From positions 31,647 through 95,646 of the forward strand of contig CANMKK010000020.1 of NCBI GenBank assembly GCA_947498455.1: a stretch of 64,000 nucleotides of DNA, read 5' to 3'. Below, in pieces: positions 54,254-63,041 of this stretch. Source of the stretch: an uncultured Aquimarina sp. GTDB taxonomy: Bacteria; Bacteroidota; Bacteroidia; Flavobacteriales; Flavobacteriaceae. The stretch's first letter is position 1. Every line of letters begins with the position of its first letter. The notes beneath the pieces were generated by a model. It saw only the letters and a list, made by a program, of their open reading frames with translations. It did no database searches and had not been told where the DNA came from. The translations under genes and the position numbers were made by a program.

Positions 54254-55720
54254 CAATGTCATTAAGTTAAGAAAATTTCATATTGCATCCTTTTGATTTT
54301 TAGTTACTTTAGGTTTTTCTCTTCTTCTATATTTATTGGTGTCTCTTTGTTGATTTCTATTTGTTCTGATTGGCACTAAATGTTGTTTGAACAATATTTT
54401 TAGTTCTAGAATGATATCTTCCATATGGTTTTTAGAAAAGAACAGCTTTATGATTCTATTTTTTAAAAATCCATAAGATAAATTTGTATTCACTTTATAT
54501 TGATATTTCTTTGCTTTATTTTGATTATTTAATTCATCTTCTAGATCGTTAACAATTAAAGTTTGGACATTGCTGATAAATAGAGCTGCATAAAAATCTT
54601 GTAGAATACTTTGATTGGAATAGCCTGAGAAATGTTCTACTTTTAATTTATTCTTCAATTCGTCATAAAATGTCTCTACTTTCCATCTTTTAAAGTATAA
54701 TTCCTTAAAAATCTTATTAGGGTATCGTTTACTATTTACTAATGATGTGATGAGTAGTTCAGTTTCTCCGCTAGGTAACTTTACACGAATCAGTCTAACT
54801 TTTATTGCTGTATCCTTATGATAATCTTTCTCTGAGATATTAACATTTTTTCCTGGATATATTTCAACAATTTGAGAGGTTTTATCACTTTCCATAAAAG
54901 CTTTTGTAACAGCGCTAAAACTAACTTTGACCCTCATAAGATAATCAACATTCTTTTTACAATGCTCATAGATAAAATCATATGCAGGATATCCTCTATC
55001 ATAGATAATAAGATCTTTTGTCTTGCTACAACATAAGTGTTGTAGTGCTAAAGTCCTTTCTCCTATATCTTTTGGAGAAAGAATTCCATCTAAGACATAA
55101 TGGTTTAATACATTATAAAGTACCGATGCTCTAGCTTGAACTAAACTGGTTTTGGTCTGATTCTTTGTTTCCCCATAAATCCTTTTCAATTCCTTGGTAA
55201 TAGGTAAGGTAATTGAAGACCCATCTACAGATAAAACTCTAAAGCCATTACATAACTTTATAGCACAATCATTATCTGTATAAAACTCATCAATGAGTAT
55301 TGAGGATAGCTTTTTGAACACAGCAGGTTTTATCTTTTTACGGTATTGAACAAATGCACTCTTTGTAAAAGATTTAAAACTAGAAAGACCACACTCCTTT
55401 TTTAAATGGTCAACAAAGTTTTCTATTTCTATAGATAAACTTTTATTTAGAAAATTTATCATAATGAGCAAGGTAGTTGAAAAAGATTGCTTCCTAATTC
55501 TTGTAAAATCATTTTCTTGCGATTTAAAGGATTCTTGAAGTGAATTACTGAAAATCTCTTTCTGGATTTTCGAAAAGATAGAATATGGTGTTTTTTTTCA
55601 ACATAATAAGTACTTGATTACTACATAAATATACGAAAAACCAATACGAAAAACCAATACGAAAAACAATAACAACTAATTGAAAGTCAAAATAATTAAA
55701 TACTTAACTTAATGACATTG
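54254..55720 (-). mobile_element. intact IS4-family insertion sequence, 1467 bp
   Basis: Perfect 18-bp terminal inverted repeats CAATGTCATTAAGTTAAG / CTTAACTTAATGACATTG, and a 10-bp direct target duplication GGCTTGCCCC at 54244-54253 and 55721-55730. One transposase gene on the minus strand fills most of it. All parts look undamaged, so it is probably a recent insertion. Confidence 0.95.
54278..55471 (-). CDS. IS4 family transposase (DDE)
   Basis: 397 residues. The DDE set is visible: D83 in LSVDGSSITLP, the second Asp in IIYDRGYPAYDF, and the Glu in YFKRWKVETFYDELKNKLK, which holds the family Y-x2-R-x3-E-x6-K signature. Basic C-terminus (RRREKPKVTKNQK). It cuts and pastes the 54254-55720 element. 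The start at 55471 gives MLIMINFLNKSL; a second ATG 3 codons in could be used. Confidence 0.93.
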   Translation of the reverse strand: MLIMINFLNKSLSIEIENFVDHLKKECGLSSFKSFTKSAFVQYRKKIKPAVFKKLSSILIDEFYTDNDCAIKLCNGFRVLSVDGSSITLPITKELKRIYGETKNQTKTSLVQARASVLYNVLNHYVLDGILSPKDIGERTLALQHLCCSKTKDLIIYDRGYPAYDFIYEHCKKNVDYLMRVKVSFSAVTKAFMESDKTSQIVEIYPGKNVNISEKDYHKDTAIKVRLIRVKLPSGETELLITSLVNSKRYPNKIFKELYFKRWKVETFYDELKNKLKVEHFSGYSNQSILQDFYAALFISNVQTLIVNDLEDELNNQNKAKKYQYKVNTNLSYGFLKNRIIKLFFSKNHMEDIILELKILFKQHLVPIRTNRNQQRDTNKYRRREKPKVTKNQKDAI

Positions 55721-55730
55721 GGCTTGCCCC

Positions 55731-56158
55731 GAGGTAGTCGACTATAAGATTTTATTTTTTTAAGACTGTCAAATCGGATGATTTTTCAGAACGACCTCTC
55801 GACTATTTACGCTCTGGATAATCTAGGGAAATATTGTGTCAAAAACCACTCTGGATGACATAAATTTCACTATATCCGATCCATATTGAAGAAATTCATT
55901 GTTGTAAAGTTGAATTCAGATCGTTTTTCTAAATAAAATTGTAAATCACTAATAATGAATAATTTAATTTTAAAATTGTAGTAGGTTTTACTCCTCATTT
56001 TATCAAATTTGCGGAATTTTAGTTTTTTGAGCAAACAAATTCACTCTACATTAGCACCAAGATCTTATCACATAAAAAATCGATTTTTATAAAAGGGGGA
56101 ATCCGAAAACCTTACAAAATAGAGTAGGTGCTTATTTGTAAAATAAAAACTTTTAACA
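55731..56158. other. intergenic stretch, no gene seen
   Basis: 428 bp, AT-rich, starting with the right half of repeat family 2 (to about 55745). It must contain the promoter of the next gene, but no good TTG/TAnnTTTG pair was found. Confidence 0.45.
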
Positions 56159-56758
56159 ATGAAAAAATCAATTTTAATAGTTGCAATCACTGCAATGGTA
56201 TTTGCATCTTGCGAAAAAGATGAAGTTACATCAGAAGAATTAAATACAATACAAAAAGAAGAAGTAACGGATGATGTCTCAAAATCTAGTGGATTGTATC
56301 CTGTATATCGTTCGTATGCAGGAGCACCTTACACAATATATAGCTATAGGGTAAAAAATGCTGGATCTTATTTTGGTAGTAGCCAAGGGACTTCTTTTAA
56401 GTTAGGAGTAATCAATAGTCGTAGTGGGCTTCCTTCTGGAACAAGGCAATTATTTCTTTTACAAGAAAAGAATAATCGGGATTTTATGCTTACTACAAGT
56501 ACAACCGAAAGAAATAATATAATGGGAACCAGAGCATGGTATGATCGTAGTTATAGTTCATCAAACGAGGATCTTGTTGGTTCAGGAAGGATATATGAGA
56601 AGGTATACATACATACTGGCCCAGGAAATGGTCGAGTAAAATTATATCGTTTTTATGATGGAACAGGACAATCAATACATCTTTTTACTACCAACTATAA
56701 TGAAGGAGCTAGTAGAGGATATCGTCTGGAAGGAGTTGTAGGGTACGTATATAGATAA
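56159..56758 (+). CDS. lipoprotein with a DUF5648-like domain
   Basis: 199 residues. Lipobox in MVFASCEKDE (Cys about 18). The mature part holds repeated 'VYR-Y...HFxTT...ER' units: LYPVYRSYAGAPY, DFMLTTSTTERNNIMG, VKLYRFYDGTGQSIHLFTTN and YRLEGVVGYVYR. These match DUF5648-type beta-trefoil repeats seen in secreted glycan-related proteins. Function not known. It opens the accessory stretch with small GG-leader peptides. Confidence 0.75.
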   Translation: MKKSILIVAITAMVFASCEKDEVTSEELNTIQKEEVTDDVSKSSGLYPVYRSYAGAPYTIYSYRVKNAGSYFGSSQGTSFKLGVINSRSGLPSGTRQLFLLQEKNNRDFMLTTSTTERNNIMGTRAWYDRSYSSSNEDLVGSGRIYEKVYIHTGPGNGRVKLYRFYDGTGQSIHLFTTNYNEGASRGYRLEGVVGYVYR

Positions 56759-56963
56759 CCTATAATTAAAAGAAAGAAATAAGAAGCCTAAAGTAAGTAA
56801 ATCATTATGTAGTTGGGGCTATAAAGATAAAATATATTGAGAACAAGCTTTAGGCATCTTATTTGATAATTAGTTTTAATAGTAAATGTATTGAGGATAA
56901 TTGATACCATTTTATTCGGAATATGTTTAAAATCAAATAGGATATAAACATTAAATTAAGAAA

Positions 56964-57089
56964 ATGAAAAACAAAAGTAAAATAGGTCTAGAGAAATTTA
57001 CCATTGCCAAAATTCCATTAAATGGTATGAATAAAATTAAAGGAGGAACTTGTGATCCATCACATATTGTGACTGACATATCTGTCTGA
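56964..57089 (+). CDS. GG-leader small peptide 1 (RiPP-precursor-like), probably truncated by a frameshift
   Basis: 41 residues. Leader KIGLEKFTIAKIPLNGMNKI ends in KGG at 26-28; the remaining core is 13 residues with one Cys (TCDPSHIVTDISV). It is clearly related to peptide 2 (57184-57354): both have LEKFT(V/I)AKI leaders. After its TGA the DNA goes on matching peptide 2 in another frame (TCTGATAATG(C/T)AACTAAAGAT and ATTGATCATGA-like end at 57117-57132), so a 4-base length change likely cut off the tail. Confidence 0.6.
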   Translation: MKNKSKIGLEKFTIAKIPLNGMNKIKGGTCDPSHIVTDISV

Positions 57090-57183
57090 TAATGCAACTA
57101 AAGATACTCCAGGTATAGATGGAGAAACATAATTGATAGATACATTATATGTCTTGTATTTCTAATTTTTAATATTTTATATT

Positions 57184-57354
57184 ATGAAAACAAAAAAAGA
57201 AGGAAAAATTAATTTAGAGAAATTTACTGTTGCTAAAATTAGACGAAGTAATATGCGTATGGTTAATGGAGGCAGTAGCACGCCATCATGGATGGTAACT
57301 AAACAGTCTGATAATGTAACTAAAGATGTTCCTGGAATTGATCATGAACCATAA
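57184..57354 (+). CDS. GG-leader small peptide 2 (RiPP-precursor-like)
   Basis: 56 residues. Leader INLEKFTVAKIRRSNMRMVN ends in GG (29-30), then a Ser/Thr-rich core SSTPSWMVTKQSDNVTKDVP and GIDHEP. Such short proteins in Bacteroidetes are named class I lanthipeptide-like or natural-product precursors. No modification enzyme or peptidase/ABC exporter is present in the window, so its maturation is not shown. Confidence 0.6.
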   Translation: MKTKKEGKINLEKFTVAKIRRSNMRMVNGGSSTPSWMVTKQSDNVTKDVPGIDHEP

Positions 57355-57445
57355 TCGATATAGATTGGTTTTAATCACTTAAAAAAAATCGCAACAATTA
57401 GGGTTATCTGTTTTTATAATTAGGTAACACGTTAAAACAATATAC

Positions 57446-57634
57446 ATGAACAAATTAAATTTATTTAAGTCCTTAGAAATTGAGAAAAAAGGACAATTAG
57501 TTATTAGTGGTGGAAGTGAATGGGTAAAAATTCCTATATACAGAAACGGAAGAATAGTAGGCTATAAGGTTTATGAAAACGGTGCTTATAGGGGATATGT
57601 AGAGAAAATTCCTGGTTCTGAGGGTACCCCGTAA
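57446..57634 (+). CDS. GG-motif small peptide 3
   Basis: 62 residues: MNKLNLFKSLEIEKKGQLVI then SGG (22-24), and a core rich in Tyr, Arg and Gly with a repeat-like pair, IYRNGRIVGYKVY and YENGAYRGYVEKI. The spacing of the GG to the start matches the other peptides. No Cys. Function unknown; might be a RiPP precursor or an unprocessed secreted peptide. It lies 92 bp after peptide 2 and in the same orientation. Confidence 0.6.
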   Translation: MNKLNLFKSLEIEKKGQLVISGGSEWVKIPIYRNGRIVGYKVYENGAYRGYVEKIPGSEGTP

Positions 57635-57762
57635 TTTTTATTAGTATTCACTTTTCTAGTTTAAGTGTACGTACCTTAGGCATAATGTAAGGGTGAGAGT
57701 AAGAAACATTCTTACGACTATTAAAACTACTTACTATATAAAGAAACATATATGTAATAGAG

Positions 57763-57811
57763 AGTAATGGGCAATTACACAAAATTGTCCATTACTATAC
57801 CTGATTTTTTT
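57763..57811 (+). terminator. likely terminator after peptide 3
   Basis: 14-bp stem AGTAATGGGCAATT / AATTGTCCATTACT with one G-T pair and a 6-base loop; a T7 run lies 8 bases later. A second small stem GTAAGAA / TTCTTAC is near 57693-57709. The long gap 57635-58320 otherwise holds only the fragment at 58141-58284. Confidence 0.6.
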
Positions 57812-58140
57812 AACAAAGGAATGCTTAATAACCGTTCATAAGCCTCGGGTTTATTGGGGAATAATAAATAGGATTAGGTACTTTAGGAAAATAAAACGTT
57901 GCAATTTTTAGATAGAATTCATCTCACTAGACGATTTTGAAACGAGAAAAAAATCAAAACATTACAAGTGTTTTTAAAACTCAATTTTTGAATACTCATA
58001 AAAAGAGAACGTTACGGAACAACTCACTGAAACATTAAAAACAAGTGTTTTCTTAATGACCAAAGTATATTCAGTTCACATATATCAGATTATGTAGAGT
58101 TACATATTCCAAAATATATATATATAAAGAAATTACCTAA

Positions 58141-58284
58141 GTAATTTATATAGGTAATCTTCAAAAAATCAAAGAAAAATATCCACAGTTATATCATAAA
58201 TGGGTGTATGCTCAAATTTCGTACGCGCTATTTTGGGATAAACTTTTCGATAGGTTCGTTATTCCAAGCAGGATAGAATTATGA
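58141..58284 (+). other. possible gene remnant
   Basis: A 47-codon frame with protein-like composition (NLQKIKEKYPQLYHKWVYAQ then ISYALFWDKLFDRFVIPSRI) and no start, bounded by stops at 58138 and 58282. No family recognised with confidence. It could be the 3' end of a lost gene. Confidence 0.35.
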
Positions 58285-58320
58285 TGAATTCTGGATCTTC
58301 CAATTATTAAATAATAAATC

Positions 58321-61300
58321 ATGAAACAAAAAATTCTTTTATTACTATTTACAGTAATTACAATAGTGGCTTATAGTCAAGATAAGCCCAGAATTATTAT
58401 AGAAACAGATATCGGTGGAGATCCTGATGATCAGGCTACATTTGTACGTTTTCTGTTATATGCCAATGAGTTCGATATCGAAGGCATTATGATTAATAGC
58501 TCAGGAGTACAAGCTAGTAATGATTATAAATTTGGATACTCAGACCCTTTCGATATGGCCATAGGTTACATAAATGCTTATGGTAAAATAGTTGATAATT
58601 TGAACCGTCATGCTCCTAGTAATCGACAATTTCCTTCTGCAGAGTCATTATTGGCAGTAACAAAAAGAACTCGAATTGTAAATGATGAAATAGACGATGG
58701 TTCCAATAGAGTGATAGAAGTATTGAAAAAAAATGATAGTAGACCCATTTGGTATACTGACTGGGGAACTAATTTTAAGGGAATAAGCGCATTAAAAAGC
58801 GCTTTAGATCGTATTAATAACCCTGATACTGATGAAGGAATCACTTATGCAGATGCCGTAGCAAAAATTAAATTTATTGAATATGAAAATTTAGGAGGTT
58901 CAAGCATTATTAAGGATCATCTTGATGCAATACCTTTTATTATGGATACTTTTTTACCCGGTCAAGGATCTGGCCGATGGGCTGCTCGATGGTCTAAACT
59001 AACTGGAGAAGGCTGTGAAGAAAGTCATAATATAAATAGCGGTTGTAGACGTCAGGATTGGGCATTTCTAAATGATCTACATAATGCCTATAATGATGAT
59101 ATTAACCCTAATAATGATAAATTACGTTTAGCAAGGTATTATACCATACAAAAAGAAGGGGATACTCCAACCTGGATGCATCTTTTAGAAAATGGAATCA
59201 ATATTGTGGGTTCACCAGAGTTAGGAAGTTGGTCTGGTAGATATACTCAAACATCTGGACAAAAGTTCTGGAAATGTCAAGAATTAGATAATTGGAAAGG
59301 CTCAACCAAAAGAGATAATACCTTAATTCGATGGGGAGATAATACGAGTCAATCCACAGATATTATTAATGATTTTAAAGTAAGATGGCAATGGGCAATA
59401 CAATCAAATGTAGCAAATGCGAATCATCATCCAATACCCGTTGTAAATGGAGATAGTGGATTAGCACCTATACGACAAAGTGTTGTTTCTGGTCAAAAAA
59501 TAAAATTAAATGCTTCAGGTTCTTCAGATCCTGATGGAAATGCATTGAGTTATCAATGGGTAATTTATAATGAGATTTCTTTACCAGGAGCTACTCTGAC
59601 TGCTAGTACTGGTATTGAAACAGAAATAACAATTCCTGAAAATGATACTGAAGAATTGGGTTATGTACATGCATATGTGCGTATTACAGATAATGGTGCT
59701 ATACCATTGACACGATACAAAAGAGTGATTTTTGAAGTACCGTCAAAACCAACTCCAGAGATTATTTTGGTAGATGCTGCTAACCAAGTACTGCCTATCT
59801 CACAGTTTCTTCCAAAATCATCGATAGATTATACTATTAATGCAGATGTAGTTTGGGACGATCAAATTGATCGTGTTGATTTTTTTAACAATGGTGTAAA
59901 AGTAGCTACTGATAATGTAGCACCATATTCTTTTAGTGTTAGTAGAGCTGTAGATGCTACTCATAAGGTATTTGCTCGATTACATTATAAGTGTGATGGA
60001 GTTTCATTAGTTGAAGATTCTGAGACCGCCACTATTATTATTGCAGACCGACTTATAAAAGATGTAACTACCTCTAGTGATAAGGATTATCAAAACTTGA
60101 GAAATTTTGGAAAAGTAAAACCTTATACAGATTACAATACTACGATAACAGAATACCCAAGTCACCTTGTGGGAGCTGAGTATGTCGCCACACCAAATAG
60201 GGATCGAGGAAGTAGTAACGGAAAGTTATTTACGGTAAACTTACTCCTTTCGTCAGAAGTATACATTGCTTTTGATGGTAGAGCTCCAATTACATTTAGC
60301 GATAGGGAGTATATTGATACTGGTGAGCATATACGAACAGATGATGGAGCTATCTTACGCCTGTACAAGAAAAAATTTAACGCAGGACCTGTAGTGATAG
60401 GAGGTGCCAATGTAGGGAGTACTGGTGCAAATAACCTTTTTGTTATTGTTAAATCCTTACCTGCTCAAGTAGCCATCACATCACCAACCAATGGTGCTCA
60501 ATTTTCTATTGGGTCTAATGTGCCTATACAAGTGAATGCGTTTGGCTCATTTCCAATAGAACAAGTTGAATATTTTGTCACATATGATGGGAACGTTACC
60601 AAAGGAAATGACCTTAGCGCTCCCTATAGTTATCCCTTGAACAATATTCAAGGAGGTATTTACTCTATCCAAGTAAGAATGTGGTATAAAGACAAAGGGA
60701 TCAGTAAATTTATTGATTCTCCCGTATCTAAAATATATGGTACTAGATCATTGATAAAAAGCATCTCTACACCAAGCGATAAAGTATACCGTAAGATGCA
60801 AAGTTTTGGTAACAATAGTACACTGTTCACAGATACTAATTTCAAAGTTACTGAGCATCCTTTTTTTTTAACAGGAGCAGAGTATATTATGACACCTAAT
60901 AGAGATGCTGGAAGTAGTAATGGAGGGTTGTTAACAGCGAATTTAGCGGCTGCAGCAGATGTATATGTTGCATTTGATCGTAAAATTCCGGTAGTACCTT
61001 CATGGATACGCGGGTATTATCAAGATACGAGAGAACACGTAAGAACCGATGGAGGAGCTATTATGCGTGTATATAAAAAAAGAGTAGGTGTTGGTAATGT
61101 AGTTTTTGGAGGAGCTTCTGCTAGAACCGAAGGAGCTACAAATTATATTGTAATTGCAAAGGCTGTTGCTCCAAGTATAGTAATTACTTCGATTGCAAAT
61201 GGTCAAAATTTCCAAGTTGGAAATAATATCCTTATCGCAACAAATCCTTCAGCATTTTTACCAATTACAAAAGTGACATTTTTTGATAACAATAAAGTGA

Positions 61301-62124
61301 TTGGAGAAGATACCACAGCACCTTTTTCTTTCACCTTACGAGGATTAACAATTGGTTCTCATAAAATTCAAGCTAGAATGCAGTATGGATTTCCGGGTCA
61401 ACTTCAATATGCATATTCTGGAATAATAACCATACATGGAACCAATGTATTAATAAACTCAATTTCGACTCCGAGTGATAAGCCATATCGTAAAATGAAA
61501 GGTTTTGGTAATAATGTTACGTTGTTTACGGATTTGAATCCTAAGGTGACTCAACACCCTTCCTTTTTAACTGGGGGAGAGTATATTATGACTCCTAATA
61601 GAGATGCTGGTAGTAGCAATGGAAGGCTGTTAACCGCAAATTTAGCAGCTGCAGCAGATGTGTATGTTGCATTTGATCGTAAGATCCCGGTTGTACCTTC
61701 ATGGATACGTGGGTATTATCAAGATACTAGGGAACATGTAAGAACTAATTGGGGAGCTATTATGCGTGTATATAAAAAACGAGTAGGTGCTGGTAATGTA
61801 GTTTTTGGAGGAGCTTCCTCTAGAACTGCAGGAGCCACAAATTATATTGTGATTGTTAAACGAGCTGGTTCATCAAAATTTTCCGAACAGAATACAGAAT
61901 TAGTTAATGAGCAATCAGATCAATTGAAACTATATCCAGTGCCAACTACAGGGGTGATGTTTGTCAATACGAGTAATCAAGAACAAGATTGGACGGTACT
62001 TTCAATAAATGGTAACATAATTACGTCTGGAAAGGGTAATTCTATAGACATTAGTAATTTAAGTGATGGATACTACCTTGTGAAAATTGGAGGACAAACT
62101 TTTACGATTCTTAAAAAGCCATAA
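58321..62124 (+). CDS. secreted nucleoside-hydrolase-like (Sde0182/DUF1593) multidomain protein with T9SS domain
   Basis: 1267 residues. Signal peptide (MKQKILLLLFTVITIVAYSQ), then a DUF1593 nucleoside-hydrolase-like domain (ETDIGGDPDDQATFVRFLLY near 28, GPG-type LPGQGSGRWAARWSKL) to about 360. The Sde0182 C-terminal Ig-like part follows (LNASGSSDPDGNALSYQWV). From about 575 three copies of one module occur (YVAFDRKIPVVPSWIRGYYQ, TREHVRTDGGAIMRVYKK in copies 2 and 3) parted by Ig-like domains. Residues about 1195-1267 are a T9SS sorting domain (LKLYPVPTTGVMFVN, LSDGYYLVKIGGQ). Modules probably bind glycans; the substrate is unknown. Confidence 0.88.
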   Translation: MKQKILLLLFTVITIVAYSQDKPRIIIETDIGGDPDDQATFVRFLLYANEFDIEGIMINSSGVQASNDYKFGYSDPFDMAIGYINAYGKIVDNLNRHAPSNRQFPSAESLLAVTKRTRIVNDEIDDGSNRVIEVLKKNDSRPIWYTDWGTNFKGISALKSALDRINNPDTDEGITYADAVAKIKFIEYENLGGSSIIKDHLDAIPFIMDTFLPGQGSGRWAARWSKLTGEGCEESHNINSGCRRQDWAFLNDLHNAYNDDINPNNDKLRLARYYTIQKEGDTPTWMHLLENGINIVGSPELGSWSGRYTQTSGQKFWKCQELDNWKGSTKRDNTLIRWGDNTSQSTDIINDFKVRWQWAIQSNVANANHHPIPVVNGDSGLAPIRQSVVSGQKIKLNASGSSDPDGNALSYQWVIYNEISLPGATLTASTGIETEITIPENDTEELGYVHAYVRITDNGAIPLTRYKRVIFEVPSKPTPEIILVDAANQVLPISQFLPKSSIDYTINADVVWDDQIDRVDFFNNGVKVATDNVAPYSFSVSRAVDATHKVFARLHYKCDGVSLVEDSETATIIIADRLIKDVTTSSDKDYQNLRNFGKVKPYTDYNTTITEYPSHLVGAEYVATPNRDRGSSNGKLFTVNLLLSSEVYIAFDGRAPITFSDREYIDTGEHIRTDDGAILRLYKKKFNAGPVVIGGANVGSTGANNLFVIVKSLPAQVAITSPTNGAQFSIGSNVPIQVNAFGSFPIEQVEYFVTYDGNVTKGNDLSAPYSYPLNNIQGGIYSIQVRMWYKDKGISKFIDSPVSKIYGTRSLIKSISTPSDKVYRKMQSFGNNSTLFTDTNFKVTEHPFFLTGAEYIMTPNRDAGSSNGGLLTANLAAAADVYVAFDRKIPVVPSWIRGYYQDTREHVRTDGGAIMRVYKKRVGVGNVVFGGASARTEGATNYIVIAKAVAPSIVITSIANGQNFQVGNNILIATNPSAFLPITKVTFFDNNKVIGEDTTAPFSFTLRGLTIGSHKIQARMQYGFPGQLQYAYSGIITIHGTNVLINSISTPSDKPYRKMKGFGNNVTLFTDLNPKVTQHPSFLTGGEYIMTPNRDAGSSNGRLLTANLAAAADVYVAFDRKIPVVPSWIRGYYQDTREHVRTNWGAIMRVYKKRVGAGNVVFGGASSRTAGATNYIVIVKRAGSSKFSEQNTELVNEQSDQLKLYPVPTTGVMFVNTSNQEQDWTVLSINGNIITSGKGNSIDISNLSDGYYLVKIGGQTFTILKKP

Positions 62125-62186
62125 TTGCTTTTTTAAGAATAGAGAGCGTCTATAATGTATTCTATTAACCTAAATATATATAACAA

Positions 62187-62384
62187 ATGAAAAGTATCTT
62201 AAGTCTAAAAGGAGTTGCAAAACTCAGCAGAGACAAACAACAAAGAATTAATGGGGCAAGTCGCAGTGGATTGTGGGGGTGTTGTCCAGGTCAGGTAGGG
62301 TGTTGGATTTATATTCCCAGCGCTTCATCAGGTTTTTGTGAACCAGGATACTGCCGTCCTAATGGATATTGTATGCCAGCTTAA
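62187..62384 (+). CDS. Cys-rich leader peptide 4 (RiPP-precursor-like)
   Basis: 65 residues. A charged leader MKSILSLKGVAKLSRDKQQR, the cleavage-like INGA (21-24), and a core with six Cys (32, 33, 39, 51, 56, 62) plus many Gly, Pro and aromatic residues (SGLWGCCPGQVGCWIYIP, GFCEPGYCRPNGYCMPA). Flavobacterial peptides with the opening MKxILxLKGVxxLxxxxQQxIxG are common and lack a known role. Possibly disulfide-rich or a modified natural product. It lies 62 bp after the 1267-residue protein. Confidence 0.65.
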   Translation: MKSILSLKGVAKLSRDKQQRINGASRSGLWGCCPGQVGCWIYIPSASSGFCEPGYCRPNGYCMPA

Positions 62385-62439
62385 TTTTTTTGAATTGTCT
62401 CTAGAGGGAAGCTCTAGAATGTTAATTACTAATTAAATG

Positions 62440-62466
62440 AGGCTGTCTTTTAAGGCAGTCTTTTTT
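62440..62466 (+). terminator. terminator after the Cys-rich peptide
   Basis: 9-bp stem AGGCTGTCT / AGGCAGTCT (two G-T pairs), 4-base loop, then T6. A small preceding dyad CTAGAG / CTCTAG lies at 62401-62417. Confidence 0.75.
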
Positions 62467-62480
62467 ATTTAGGAATTTCT

Positions 62481-62700
62481 CTGATACTACCAAACGGAAC
62501 TAATGATATTAATCGAGTAAAAGCTTCTACAAGAGTTATTGTTATTAATGCCCAAATGACCAGGGCATTGATAGTGATTGGGTTCAGTATAGAACAATTG
62601 TTAATGCAATAGAGTCTTTAACGGGTTATAATTTTGTTTAAAAATATTCCCAATTCTATAGAATCGGTATTAGAATCTAGAGTTGATAACGAACCTTCTA
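62481..62700 (+). pseudogene. remnant of a DNA/RNA non-specific endonuclease (Endonuclease_NS)
   Basis: Three short frames match the C-terminal end of the nuclease family: LILPNGTNDINRVKASTRVI, then after a one-base shift NDQGIDSDWVQYRTIVNAIE and SLTGYNFV, and after another shift KNIPNSIESVLESRVDNEP. No active-site region is left. It abuts the family-1 repeat copy at 62701. Confidence 0.75.
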
Positions 62701-62862
62701 ATACGATTTACGGATAAGAAGTTCGTATAAATAGTTTGAATTATTTTGTGCTAGATTAAGGTATAAAATTAAAGAATATCCTTAGCTATTGTTGAATTTT
62801 ATAACGCAGATATAGTGCAAAAGAAACGAACTATATGCGAAAGTTTTATGCGTAAATCGTAT
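62701..62862. repeat. MITE-like dispersed repeat, family 1, copy 3 (best preserved ends)
   Basis: 162 bp with perfect 12-bp terminal inverted repeats ATACGATTTACG / CGTAAATCGTAT. It keeps the GGATAAGA left interior and the TGCGAAAGTTTTATG right interior seen in copies 1 and 2. No coding capacity. Confidence 0.75.
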
Positions 62863-62939
62863 AACTAGCTTGATGTATTTGTAATGTTACTTAGCTAATA
62901 AACGTTTGTTTAGGAAACTATTTGCTTTTTTCTAAAAAA

Positions 62940-62974
62940 AAACCTCTGTAAATATAATATTTCCAGAGGTTTTT
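62940..62974 (+). terminator. hairpin terminator of unclear gene
   Basis: AACCTCTG / CAGAGGTT with an inner AAATAT / ATATTT, followed by TTTTT. It lies past the endonuclease fossil and the repeat and may be the old terminator of the lost gene. Confidence 0.65.
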
Positions 62975-63041
62975 GTGTTTTAGGTTTAAGGGAATTATTA
63001 GTATGTTTGTTTTAGTCATAGTTTAAGAATCTAAATACGTA

